DNA of 64,000 nt, from the NCBI RefSeq assembly GCF_001507555.1, contig NZ_LQBO01000001.1:186001-250000 (forward strand). The letters run 5' to 3'. The position numbers were made by a program, and so were the translations under genes. Positions 46,304-55,064 of the stretch are shown piece by piece; within the stretch, counting starts at the first letter, position 1, and each line of letters starts with the position of its first letter. The notes beneath the pieces are model-generated. The model had not been told where the DNA came from and ran no database searches. It saw only the letters and a list, made by a program, of their open reading frames with translations. The DNA is from Thiomicrospira sp. XS5 (GTDB taxonomy: Bacteria; Pseudomonadota; Gammaproteobacteria; Thiomicrospirales; Thiomicrospiraceae).

Positions 46304-48301
46304 ATGCAAGAACTTAAGCAATACACTCAGTATCTGCCGGAAGTAAAACGCTATCTCGGCGAACTGGAACACCAGGATCTTTGGTGGACGACCGTGGCCA
46401 TGGTCGGCAAAATCAACAACGAAAACATCGACCCGCAATTACTGGAGTCAATCGTTGACACGCAAAAAGAATTCCAAAGCCTGCGCAATATGATGATTGA
46501 TGCCTTGGTCAGCCGTTACCTAAACCAGGCCAATAGTGAAATCATCCTCAAGTCGCAAGCCACCATTGATATTCTGATCCGAAACTTGTTTGAACGCACC
46601 GCCGACGTGGGTTTCCTCGCCACTGACGATGATCTGGTCGATTTTCTCGCCAACCCCGAAACCACCGAAAGTGACGCCGAGTTTATTCACCGACGCATTG
46701 AAGAGTACGTTGCCAAATACAGTGTTTATGACGACATCTTGCTACTGGACCCCAGCGGTCAAGTCAAGGCCAAACTCAACCCAGACAACCCGGTGACCAT
46801 CAGTCGCGACCCGATTATCCAAGAAGCCTTAACCACCAACGAACCCTACACCGAAGTGTACCGACATTCGGATCTGTTCCCGAACAAACCGAAAAGTTTG
46901 ATTTACGCCAAACGCATTGAGGCGACAGTAAATGGCGAAAGCCAAACCGTCGGCGTCCTGTGTCTCAGCTTTGAATTCGATGAAGAAATGGCGTCCATCT
47001 TCCCCAAACTCAGCAGTGCAGAGGAAGGCTACGAGATCATGATTCTCGACGATCAGGGCAGCGTCATCGCCACCAACAACGCCATCACTCACCCACTGGA
47101 CAAAAAATTCCCGGTACCAGAGCAGATGCGCACTCCCAAAGGCGATGACAAAGGCTTGAATTACATCACCCAAACGCACGGTTACCAAGGGTTTCACGGC
47201 CTTCCCTGGTTCTGCTACACGCACGCGGCGCATTCCGTCGCCTTCGCCAGCAGTCAATCCACGGAAGATTTAGGCGTCACCATCAATGAGGAGTCGCCAA
47301 TTTACCTCAGAGGCTTGGACGAAACCAATCTGAAAGTCAGCACCCTGTTGCTGATTGTTATCCTCAACGGCAAGATCACCTCGTTGAAAAAAGACGTGAA
47401 GTCCTTCCTGCCGGTACTCGACAGCTTCCAGGATATCAGCCGCGACATCCAGGCCATCTTCAGTGACTTTATTCATCACATCCATACCGTTTTGGTGGAA
47501 ACCATTCAGAACAAGGTTAAATTCAGCGCCACGCTGGCCGTTGAAATCATGGATCGAAACTTATATGAACGGGCCAACGACTGCCGTTGGTGGGCACTGA
47601 ACAGCACCTTCCGAAAGGTTTTGACGGATCACCAAGACAAGGCTCCGATTGAGGAAGAAGAAACCGAAACACTGACCGATGTTCTTCAGTACATCAATCA
47701 GCTTTACACCGTCTACACCAACATTATGTTGTATGACCGCAAAGGCAAGATTCTCGCCGTCTCCAATCCGGCCGAAGCGCACTTAATCGGCACCATTTTG
47801 CCGCAACCGCAAGACACATCTGCTTGCCTAGGCATCCAAGACACCCAAGCTTATGTGGTGTCAGACTTCCACAAAACCGAACTCTACAATGACCGTTACA
47901 CTTATATTTACCACGCCGCGGTCAAACACTGGCACAGTGAACATAAAAACGTCGGCGGCATTGCATTGGTCTTCGACAGCGAGCCGGAATTCCTCGCCAT
48001 GCTGGAGGACACCAAACCGAAATACATCAACAAAACCGTCGATGAATCCACGTTCAGCTTATTTACCACACCGGAAGGCGAAATCATTGCCAGCACCACC
48101 GACACCTACCCGATCGGCACCCAAATCGCCCTACCGGATAAGGTCAAGCACAGCGCCAACGGCGATTCCGGTTCTTTGCGCTGGGACATTGGCGAGTGTA
48201 AATACATTATGGGATACAGAATGTCAGAAGGGTACCGCGAATACAAGAACGGTGACGGCTATAGCAACGACGTCTTATCCTTGGTCTTTACCGGCATCTA
48301 A
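46304..48301 (+). CDS. Soluble tandem Cache-like sensor without output domain
   Basis: 665 residues, no signal peptide and no membrane segment. It appears internally duplicated: each half has a helical lead with a shared motif (IRNLFERTADVGFLATDD near residue 91; MDRNLYERANDCRWWAL near 415) followed by a Cache-like sensor with DDILLLDPSG or TNIMLYDRKG and a GVLCLSFEF or GGIALVFDS strand. No HAMP, kinase, GGDEF or MCP output is visible. It may pair with a separate partner such as a chemotaxis component. The name of the family is not known to me. Confidence 0.75.
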   Translation: MQELKQYTQYLPEVKRYLGELEHQDLWWTTVAMVGKINNENIDPQLLESIVDTQKEFQSLRNMMIDALVSRYLNQANSEIILKSQATIDILIRNLFERTADVGFLATDDDLVDFLANPETTESDAEFIHRRIEEYVAKYSVYDDILLLDPSGQVKAKLNPDNPVTISRDPIIQEALTTNEPYTEVYRHSDLFPNKPKSLIYAKRIEATVNGESQTVGVLCLSFEFDEEMASIFPKLSSAEEGYEIMILDDQGSVIATNNAITHPLDKKFPVPEQMRTPKGDDKGLNYITQTHGYQGFHGLPWFCYTHAAHSVAFASSQSTEDLGVTINEESPIYLRGLDETNLKVSTLLLIVILNGKITSLKKDVKSFLPVLDSFQDISRDIQAIFSDFIHHIHTVLVETIQNKVKFSATLAVEIMDRNLYERANDCRWWALNSTFRKVLTDHQDKAPIEEEETETLTDVLQYINQLYTVYTNIMLYDRKGKILAVSNPAEAHLIGTILPQPQDTSACLGIQDTQAYVVSDFHKTELYNDRYTYIYHAAVKHWHSEHKNVGGIALVFDSEPEFLAMLEDTKPKYINKTVDESTFSLFTTPEGEIIASTTDTYPIGTQIALPDKVKHSANGDSGSLRWDIGECKYIMGYRMSEGYREYKNGDGYSNDVLSLVFTGI

Positions 48302-48335
48302 CATCACGGACTGATCCAACGTTAACCCAAAACCA

Positions 48336-48364
48336 CCAGGCCTGCCATCGCGCAGGCTTTTTTG
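48336..48364 (+). terminator. Terminator built on a near copy of the dispersed palindrome
   Basis: CCAGGCCTGC (48336-48345; one base from consensus, preceded by AAAA-N3) supplies GCCTGC, which pairs with GCAGGC at 48352-48357 across six bases and is followed by seven T. It terminates the tandem Cache gene. Confidence 0.85.
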
Positions 48365-48374
48365 TGGCATCCGC

Positions 48375-49244
48375 TCAAGCCTGAGCCAAGTGCCCTTGGC
48401 GGCGCACTTTCAACGCCTGCAAGACCAAGACGGTCACCATTAACAACAGCCCGGCCATCACGGCAATCGACGCCGCAATCGAACTGTCTAACCAGACGGC
48501 CACCGCATAGCCTGCCAGCACGGAAAGCTGTGCGTAGCCCGCCGCCAACCACAACATGCCTTTTAAGGACTTGGCTAATAAATAAGCCGCACTGGCCGGA
48601 ATCACCAGCAAAGCCACCACCAAAATCGCCCCCACCGCATCAAAAGACGCCACCGTCGTCAACGACACCATCGTCATCAACAAGTAATGCCAGAACACCA
48701 CATTCACGCCCAAAGATACCGCCAGCGCCGGATGAAACGCCACCAGTTTAAAGCGTTCAAAACCGATCAGCACAATCAACAGGTTCAGTACAAACACGCC
48801 GAGAATCAACCAAAAAGCGCGCGGCCCGATGTCGGTCTCCCCCCAGATAACCGTATCAAACGGCACAAATGCGATTTCACCATAGAGCACACACTCCTGA
48901 TCCAAATCCACCTGACCCGCGTACACCGAAATCAAAATCACCCCGACGGCAAAAAACCAGGTAAAAATAATACCGATACTGGCATCGGTCTGCAGCTTAC
49001 TGACTCGGTGCAACGTATTGGATAACCAAGCGGTTAACAAACCAATGGCTGTGGCGCCAATCATCATCGCCACCACCGAACGGCTGCCGACAGCCAAGTA
49101 CGCCAATACAATGCCCAATAAGACCGAATGGCTGATCGCATCGCCTAATAAACTCATGCGACGCAATACCAGAAAAACGCCCACCATCGAACAGCTGACG
49201 GCCACCAAGCTGGCCGTCGCCAGAATCCAAACATCACCCATCAT
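48375..49244 (-). CDS. Metal ABC transporter permease (ABC-3 family)
   Basis: 289 residues with eight or nine membrane helices. Features: VAVSCSMVGVFLVLRRMSLLGDAISHSVL, typical of manganese/zinc/iron ABC-3 permeases, and GAILVVALLVIPASAAYLL. Second permease of the importer, overlapping the fused permease gene by 4 bases. Confidence 0.92.
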   Translation of the reverse strand: MMGDVWILATASLVAVSCSMVGVFLVLRRMSLLGDAISHSVLLGIVLAYLAVGSRSVVAMMIGATAIGLLTAWLSNTLHRVSKLQTDASIGIIFTWFFAVGVILISVYAGQVDLDQECVLYGEIAFVPFDTVIWGETDIGPRAFWLILGVFVLNLLIVLIGFERFKLVAFHPALAVSLGVNVVFWHYLLMTMVSLTTVASFDAVGAILVVALLVIPASAAYLLAKSLKGMLWLAAGYAQLSVLAGYAVAVWLDSSIAASIAVMAGLLLMVTVLVLQALKVRRQGHLAQA

Positions 49245-50650
49245 GACTCGGCTCCTTTCTGGTCTGACCCGACCTGCGCCGCCGGAATCCGTCGTCCATG
49301 CGGGTCTTTCAATGAACCGGTTTTCTGAACACTGTGTAACTCTCGCTCCAAAGCCTGCGTCTCCTCATCCGTCAATAAGTGCTCGATCTGCTCGGCTTGC
49401 GAATGCACCCGATCCGGCGTCAAAGCCACCTGCTCGGTCAAATAGTTCTCCCACAGGCGATGACGACGCGTCAAGGCGACCGCCCGCTCGACCCCTGTTG
49501 GTGACAGCGCCACGGCCCGCACGGTATCGGTCCCAGTCAACCAACCGTGTTTTTTCATTCGGGCCAAGGTCTCTTTCAATTCCGCCAACGGCATGGTGCG
49601 CAACGCCAAAATATCCTCTTCACCAAACGGTAAATCCAACGCCAAAGCGTTTTGGGCATGATGGCGATTGACGGGATGACGCTCATTCAATACATACAAG
49701 GTACGCAGCACATTTTCGTCACACACCTGACGGCGTAGTCGGCGCTGTTTCAACATATTGGCAATCAGGCCCCGTTGCGGCGCAAACAAAAAGGACACCG
49801 CAAACACCAACGACAACACCACCACCATCCAGGGCCCGGTCGGCATCGCCGGTGCCATATAGGAAATATTGGCACTGAACAATCCGCTGATCCCGCCGAT
49901 AAACCCGGCGGTCAACAACATCACCGACAGACTGTGCCCCCAAAAGCGAGCTGCGGCCACCGGTGTCAGCAAGACCGCCGCCATCAACACCACCCCGACA
50001 ATCTGCAAACCGATGACCACCGACATCACAATCAGCAACGCCAGCACCAGCTCATAAAACGCGATGTTCAATCCCAACGATTGGGCATAGGTTCGGTTAA
50101 AGGCAATCAAACGGAATTTTTGGAAGAAAACCGCCACGGTCAGCAACACCACCAACGCCACCGCCGACAACAGATAAATATCACTCGGCAGCATTGCCGC
50201 CGCCTGCCCAAACAGAATTTTGTCCAGGCCTGACTTGCCCGCCACTTCCATACCCTGAATGTACGACAACTCCATCAGACCCAGCGCGAAAAAAAACGAT
50301 AAGGTTATGGCCATGGCCGCATCCGGTTTGATTTTGGTGTGCTTGGGAATCCAGTCCATCAGGAACAGACCGAGAAAACTGCTGATCAAAGCACCGAAAA
50401 ACATCAACAACGGCGTATGGGCATGAAACAGAATAAAGGCCGTCATCACGCCGGGCAAAGCGGCATGTGCCAAGGCATCGCCCATCAAGGAGCGCTTGCG
50501 TAAAAAGGCAAATCCGCCAATCACCGACGCACTGATGCCCAGCAAAATCGAACCGACCATCACCCAAACGGCGTTGGCGTCTTCAAACCGCCAGAACTCC
50601 AGAAACAACGCCCAGTAATCCGGCGAATAGGCGACAAAATCACTCGTCAT
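49241..50650 (-). CDS. Metal ABC permease fused to a DtxR/MntR-like module
   Basis: 469 residues. Residues 1-300 are an ABC-3 permease (VIGGFAFLRKRSLMGDALAHAALPG; GVVLMAAVLLTPVAAARFW). After residue 300 a cytoplasmic winged-helix stretch (PLAELKETLARMKKHGWLTG, ALSPTGVERAVAL) is followed by an MntR-type metal-binding and dimerisation helix (RRHRLWENYLTEQ; VHSQAEQIEHLL; then DPHGRRIP). The His and the ExxEH cluster of the metal site are kept, while the first-helix Asp/Glu ligands look replaced. It could sense cytoplasmic metal and gate transport or act as a membrane-bound regulator. Confidence 0.9.
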   Translation of the reverse strand: MTSDFVAYSPDYWALFLEFWRFEDANAVWVMVGSILLGISASVIGGFAFLRKRSLMGDALAHAALPGVMTAFILFHAHTPLLMFFGALISSFLGLFLMDWIPKHTKIKPDAAMAITLSFFFALGLMELSYIQGMEVAGKSGLDKILFGQAAAMLPSDIYLLSAVALVVLLTVAVFFQKFRLIAFNRTYAQSLGLNIAFYELVLALLIVMSVVIGLQIVGVVLMAAVLLTPVAAARFWGHSLSVMLLTAGFIGGISGLFSANISYMAPAMPTGPWMVVVLSLVFAVSFLFAPQRGLIANMLKQRRLRRQVCDENVLRTLYVLNERHPVNRHHAQNALALDLPFGEEDILALRTMPLAELKETLARMKKHGWLTGTDTVRAVALSPTGVERAVALTRRHRLWENYLTEQVALTPDRVHSQAEQIEHLLTDEETQALERELHSVQKTGSLKDPHGRRIPAAQVGSDQKGAES

Positions 50651-51440
50651 CGTGCACCTTATCCAGGTTAGAGCGATAGAGCTTTTCGGTCATTTCGCTC
50701 AACAGCGACAGACGACCGCCATAGGTTTTATTGAGGTTTTCCGGCGTCATCACGTCTTGCACCGGCCCGGCCGCCACCAAACGTGCATTCACCAGCAACA
50801 CCCAATCGAAATAATCACCGACGGTATTCAAGTCGTGGTGCACGCAAACAATGGTTTTATTCTGGGATTTCAGTTCGTGGAACAGTTCGATAATCGCTTT
50901 TTCGGTGGTGACATCCACCCCGGCGAAAGGTTCGTCCATCAGGTACAGGCTGGCTTTTTGCGCCAAGGCGCGCGCCAGAAATACCCGCTGCTGCTGACCA
51001 CCAGACAACTGGCTGATTTGGCGGTCTTTAAAATCCAACATACTGACGCGCGCCAAGGCCTGCTCGGCAATCATCACGTCATCGCGTGACGGGCGTTGCC
51101 AGAACTTCAAATGGCCGTGCCGCCCCATCAACACCACATCCATGACATTAATCGGAAAATCCCAATCCGATTCCTCGCGCTGCGGCACATAGGCCACCGA
51201 CAACTGCTTCTGCTTCAACGGCTGTCCGAAAAAACGTACTTGTCCGCTCATCAAGGGCTCCAAGCCCATAATGCCTTTCAGCAAAGTGGACTTACCCGCT
51301 CCGTTCGGCCCGACGATGGCGATGTTCTGGCCTTCCGGAATGGCAAAGCTGACATCCGTCAACACCGGCTTATACTGATAACGCATGCTGAGTTGATTGA
51401 CGGTCAACGGCGGATTTTCAATGGTTTTCCAAGCATCCAT
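50640..51440 (-). CDS. Metal ABC transporter ATPase
   Basis: 266 residues. Walker A is IVGPNGAGKSTLLKGIMG, the Q loop is VPQREESDWDFPI, the signature is LSGGQQQRVFLARAL and Walker B is LYLMDEPFAG. It resembles MntA/SitB/ZnuC-type ATPases. It lies between the binding-protein gene (1-base gap) and the fused permease (11-base overlap). Confidence 0.94.
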   Translation of the reverse strand: MDAWKTIENPPLTVNQLSMRYQYKPVLTDVSFAIPEGQNIAIVGPNGAGKSTLLKGIMGLEPLMSGQVRFFGQPLKQKQLSVAYVPQREESDWDFPINVMDVVLMGRHGHLKFWQRPSRDDVMIAEQALARVSMLDFKDRQISQLSGGQQQRVFLARALAQKASLYLMDEPFAGVDVTTEKAIIELFHELKSQNKTIVCVHHDLNTVGDYFDWVLLVNARLVAAGPVQDVMTPENLNKTYGGRLSLLSEMTEKLYRSNLDKVHDDE

Positions 51441-51441
51441 A

Positions 51442-52335
51442 TTACTTCAAGGCCCCAACAATGGTATTCACATTATGTTTCACCATACCGATATAGGTGC
51501 CCTCCGGCGTACCGGACAAGCCCATGGCGTCGGAATAGAGTTCGCCGCCAATGGCAAGATGGCCATCGGCTTCATTCACACCCGCCACCAACGATTTCAG
51601 GAATTTTTTCGGCACACTCGATTCCACGAACACGGCTTTGATATGGCGTTCCAGAATCAAATCTTTCAGACGCTTAATATCATGCAACCCAAACTCAGTG
51701 GCGGTGCTGATCCCCTGCAGTCCTCGTACTTCCATGCCGTAGGCCCGCCCGAAATACCCGAAAGCATCGTGCGCGGTAATCAAAACGCGCTGCCCGGCCG
51801 GAATCGTCTGCACCTGGTCTTTCACCCAGGTGTTCAAATCGGCCAACTGCTGCAAATACACCTTGGCATTCTGGCGGTAAAAATCTTGATGCATTGGATC
51901 GTGCTGGATTAATTTTTCCAACACCAAACGACCGGCCTGCTCCCACAGGCCGACATCAAACCACACGTGCGGATCCGGCGCCTGTCCAAAGTGCAAAATC
52001 GCGCCCTTTGGAAATTCCGACGTCACCGCATAAACCGGTTTTTTCCGCGCCAGTTTTTCAAAGACTTCCTGCATTTTGCCTTCCAAGTGTAAACCATTGA
52101 AAAAAATCACATCGGCTCGTTGCAGTCGCCGCAAATCACCGTGGGTGGCTTTATACAAGTGCGGGTCAACCCCCGCCCCCATTAAGGCGGTCATCGTGAC
52201 TTTATCCTGTCCGATATTCGTCACCAAGTCGCCGATCATGCCGGTGGTCACCACCACATTCAAAGGCTTGGCCTGCACCTGAAACGCCATAAAACCGATG
52301 CACACCAAGATCAATCTGCTCAAATACGTCTTCAC
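51442..52335 (-). CDS. Periplasmic metal-binding protein of the Mn/Zn/Fe ABC importer
   Basis: 297 residues with a signal peptide (LSRLILVCIGFMAFQVQA). Cluster A-I metal ligands are visible: His in VDPHLYKAT, His in PDPHVWFD, Glu in FVESSVPKK and Asp in LYSDAMG. There is no His-rich loop of the kind common in ZnuA, which with the MntR-like context favours manganese (inference). First gene of the leftward operon behind a palindromic operator. Confidence 0.9.
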   Translation of the reverse strand: MKTYLSRLILVCIGFMAFQVQAKPLNVVVTTGMIGDLVTNIGQDKVTMTALMGAGVDPHLYKATHGDLRRLQRADVIFFNGLHLEGKMQEVFEKLARKKPVYAVTSEFPKGAILHFGQAPDPHVWFDVGLWEQAGRLVLEKLIQHDPMHQDFYRQNAKVYLQQLADLNTWVKDQVQTIPAGQRVLITAHDAFGYFGRAYGMEVRGLQGISTATEFGLHDIKRLKDLILERHIKAVFVESSVPKKFLKSLVAGVNEADGHLAIGGELYSDAMGLSGTPEGTYIGMVKHNVNTIVGALK

Positions 52336-52361
52336 AATATTTTTCTCATCTTATACAAAGT

Positions 52362-52375
52362 TTAGCCTAGGCTAA
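52362..52375. promoter_or_regulatory. DtxR/MntR-type operator in the metal importer leader
   Basis: A perfect 14-bp palindrome TTAGCCTAGGCTAA, 27 bases before the binding-protein start. On the minus strand a TATACT (52397 to 52392) could be the -10, placing the palindrome just after the transcription start, where a bound repressor would block transcription. The pattern resembles sites of the DtxR/MntR family. Confidence 0.7.
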
Positions 52376-52457
52376 TATTTTCAATAAACAAAGTATAGCA
52401 CAAAGAAACTTACCCACAAACCCCTTTAAACAGCTTAAAAAACCGCTGCAAAATCGG

Positions 52458-52467
52458 CCAGGCCTGG
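52458..52467. repeat. CCAGGCCTGG dispersed palindrome, intergenic
   Basis: Exact copy between the divergent metal importer and ridA. AAAAT-CGG precedes it, but the right arm is TCA-AAAG rather than T-rich. Confidence 0.9.
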
Positions 52468-52511
52468 TCAAAAGGCGTCATTTGCTCGCTCGGCACATCA
52501 TTGGAATTCTA

Positions 52512-52520
52512 TGCTAAAAT
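52512..52520 (+). promoter_or_regulatory. Extended -10 promoter of ridA
   Basis: TGCTAAAAT, 40 bases before the ridA ATG. The identical element lies before recG. Confidence 0.5.
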
Positions 52521-52559
52521 CCAAAGCCTCTATTTAATACACCGAATAACGAGGCCCCC

Positions 52560-52946
52560 ATGCGAGAAATCATTGCCACAGACAAAGCCCCACAAGCCAT
52601 CGGCACCTATTCCCAAGCCGTCAAAGCGGATAACACGGTTTACCTTTCCGGCCAAATCGCCCTGATTCCGGAAACCATGGAGTTAAAAGAAGGTGATATT
52701 TCCGAACGCATCCACCAAGTCTTCAAAAACCTGTCAGCGGTTTGCGAAGCCGCCGGTGGCAATTTGCAAGACATCGTCAAACTGAATATTTTCCTGACCG
52801 ATCTGAGCCATTTCACCACCGTCAACGAAATCATGGCGCAGTATTTTGAACAGCCTTACCCGGCCAGAGCCGCGGTTGGCGTTAAAGAACTGCCAAAAGG
52901 CACCGACGTCGAAATGGATGGCGTGATGATTCTATCCGCTTACTAA
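52560..52946 (+). CDS. ridA: RidA (YjgF) enamine/imine deaminase
   Basis: 128 residues, normal length. Features: [28 protein letters not shown], the catalytic-site Arg in [16 protein letters not shown] and the end VEMDGVMIL. It hydrolyses reactive enamines from PLP enzymes such as threonine dehydratase. In relatives it follows spoT directly; here the Cache gene and the metal importer lie between. Confidence 0.96.
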   Translation: MREIIATDKAPQAIGTYSQAVKADNTVYLSGQIALIPETMELKEGDISERIHQVFKNLSAVCEAAGGNLQDIVKLNIFLTDLSHFTTVNEIMAQYFEQPYPARAAVGVKELPKGTDVEMDGVMILSAY

Positions 52947-52984
52947 AACAAGCACACCCCTTATAAAGCGTTAGACGCTCAGAT

Positions 52985-53036
52985 GGAAATCGGCCTCAAA
53001 TAAGTCGATTTCCGAGTGCTTTCGCACTCAAAAAAA
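52985..53036. terminator. Two tandem hairpins after ridA
   Basis: GGAAATCG/CGATTTCC (52985-53013) is followed at once by GAGTGC-TTTC-GCACTC (53014-53029) and seven A. The A run would give a T tail only on the minus strand, so the second hairpin looks like a minus-strand terminator or a processing site. Confidence 0.45.
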
Positions 53037-53135
53037 CCAATTTCACACCAAAAAAGCGCATTTCGGCATTACAATTTCAAGCTAGAAAGCCGTTTTGTTT
53101 CAAATACTTTTATTTTATAAGCATAATTTAATGAA

Positions 53136-53150
53136 GGTATAAAGTTTGCT
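53136..53150 (+). promoter_or_regulatory. Weak sigma-54-like site before amt
   Basis: GG at 53136-53137 and GC at 53148-53149 are 10 bases apart; the -12 half (TTTGCT) is good but the -24 half has only GG. Nitrogen control through RpoN is common for amt genes, which is the reason to list it. Confidence 0.3.
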
Positions 53151-53190
53151 TGTCAAAGATATTTACCCCTGAGCGTAGGTATCGATAACG

Positions 53191-55026
53191 ATGAGTGAAC
53201 AACCGATTGATATTCTATGGGTTCTCATCAGCGCCGTTCTCGTCGCCATGATGCAGCCTGGCTTTACCGCCCTTGAAGCCGGCGCCACCCGAACCAAAAA
53301 CTCGATTTCAACCGCCATCAAAAATGTCAGCGACTTCCTGATCGCCTTTATGATTTTCGTCATCATCGGCGCCAGCATTATGCTCGGCAGCAGCCAAAAC
53401 GGCTGGATCGGCTGGGACAAACTGTTCTTTTACGAAGACTCTTTATCTGGCCTGGTGCTGACTTTGTTCCACGCCATGTTCGCCTCCACGGCCGTCACCA
53501 TCATTTCCGGTTCCATTGCCGAACGCACCAAATACACCTCTTACCTGATCATCGCCATCATCGTCTCCTTGTTCATTTACCCGGTTCAAGCACACTGGAT
53601 TTGGAACAGCGACGGTTGGCTCGCTCAGATGGGGTTCATCGATTTCGCCGGTTCCACCGTGGTGCACTCGGTCGGCGGTTGGGCGGCTCTGGCAGCCATT
53701 TTGATTATCGGCCCGCGGTTAGGCCGCTTTGAAAACAACGAACGTCCGTTTGAGCAGGCCAACCTCGCTTACAGTGCCCTCGGCGTCTTTTTGATTTGGT
53801 TGGGGTGGATCGGTTTCAACGGCGGCAGTGTACTGGCCTTGAATATCGAAACCGGGAAAGTTGTGCTGAACACCTTGATTGCCGGTGCGGTCGGCGGCAT
53901 TGCGGGGCTCATCGTCAGCCGCCTGATGACCGGTTACTATCAGGTCATCGACATCATCAACGGCATTCTGGCCGGACTGGTGGCCATCACCTCCTGCGCT
54001 CATCTGGCCTCGCCGTTCAGCGCCATGGTGGTCGGCGCCATCGGCTATCTGGCGTATCTAGTCGGCAAAATCCTGCTGATTCGCTGGCGGATTGACGACG
54101 CCATTGAAGCCGTTCCGGTCCATTTGTTTGCCGGCATCGCGGGCACCCTGGCCGTGGCGTTTTTGGTCGAGGAAACGTTGTTCTGGCAGCAGTTCAAAAC
54201 CCAAGCCACCGGCGTCTTTTTCGTGGGCCTCCTGACCTTCACGGTCACCTACATCATGCTGAAAATCATCAACCGTTTTTACGCCTTGCGCGTCTCCGAA
54301 GCCAAAGAGATTCTCGGCTTGAACATCAGTGAACACCAGGCCTCCACGTCCATGTTTGACTTAGCGCGCGCCATGAACGCTCAGGCCCAAGACCAGGATT
54401 TCAGCAAAAAAATCATGGTGGAACCTTATTCCGACGCCTCCCTGATTGCCACTTATTACAACCATGTGACCCAGGCCTTCAATCAATTGAACGATGAAAA
54501 AGAAACGCTGATTGAAGAGTCCTATCACATGGCCAATTACGACCAGTTAACCGGATTGGCGAAACGCCGCCTGTTGGTGAACGAACTGTCACGCTCCATT
54601 CTACGGCTGGATCGCCAGGACCAGACCAATGCGATTCTGTTCATCGATCTGGACGGTTTCAAAGCCATCAATGACCAGTACGGTCATAATGCCGGCGACA
54701 TCCTGCTGAAGGAAGCCGCCAACCGCATCCAAACCATTATCCGCAAAACCGATTTGGCCGCGCGTTTCGGCGGTGACGAATTTGTGATTCTGCTGGAAAA
54801 TATTCAGAATGAAAGCTTCGCCGCCCAAGTTGCGGACAAGATCATTGACTCCATCAAACAGCCGATTCAACTGCCAAACGACGTCACCGGCTGTGTGAAT
54901 GCCTCCATTGGCCTCAAGGTGTTTGACGGCGGTTCGAAAAAGAACGTCGACGACATTTTGAACATGGCCGACAAAGCCATGTACGAAGCGAAACGCCGCG
55001 GCAAAGGACAGTGGGTGATTGCTTAA
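53191..55026 (+). CDS. Ammonium transporter fused to a GGDEF diguanylate cyclase
   Basis: 611 residues. Residues 1-400 are an Amt/Rh channel of about 11 helices (QPGFTALEAGATRTKNS; STVVHSVGGWAAL and VHLFAGIAGTLAV carry the two pore His). After a linker of about 60 residues a complete GGDEF domain follows (AARFGGDEFVILLEN) with an RKTD inhibition site five residues upstream. Ammonium binding or flux could control c-di-GMP synthesis directly. Confidence 0.93.
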   Translation: MSEQPIDILWVLISAVLVAMMQPGFTALEAGATRTKNSISTAIKNVSDFLIAFMIFVIIGASIMLGSSQNGWIGWDKLFFYEDSLSGLVLTLFHAMFASTAVTIISGSIAERTKYTSYLIIAIIVSLFIYPVQAHWIWNSDGWLAQMGFIDFAGSTVVHSVGGWAALAAILIIGPRLGRFENNERPFEQANLAYSALGVFLIWLGWIGFNGGSVLALNIETGKVVLNTLIAGAVGGIAGLIVSRLMTGYYQVIDIINGILAGLVAITSCAHLASPFSAMVVGAIGYLAYLVGKILLIRWRIDDAIEAVPVHLFAGIAGTLAVAFLVEETLFWQQFKTQATGVFFVGLLTFTVTYIMLKIINRFYALRVSEAKEILGLNISEHQASTSMFDLARAMNAQAQDQDFSKKIMVEPYSDASLIATYYNHVTQAFNQLNDEKETLIEESYHMANYDQLTGLAKRRLLVNELSRSILRLDRQDQTNAILFIDLDGFKAINDQYGHNAGDILLKEAANRIQTIIRKTDLAARFGGDEFVILLENIQNESFAAQVADKIIDSIKQPIQLPNDVTGCVNASIGLKVFDGGSKKNVDDILNMADKAMYEAKRRGKGQWVIA

Positions 55027-55028
55027 TG

Positions 55029-55049
55029 GTCGGTCATTCTGTGACCGAC
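55029..55049. terminator. Hairpin between convergent amt-GGDEF and phosphatase genes
   Basis: GTCGGTCA and TGACCGAC pair around five bases, shortly after the amt-GGDEF stop. No T run is present on either strand. Confidence 0.4.
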
Positions 55050-55064
55050 TGGGCCTGACGACCG

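Noticed and set aside
52947-53190. A riboswitch (for example c-di-GMP) before the Amt-GGDEF gene
   Set aside because: Only simple hairpins are seen; no conserved GEMM-type core sequence is present.
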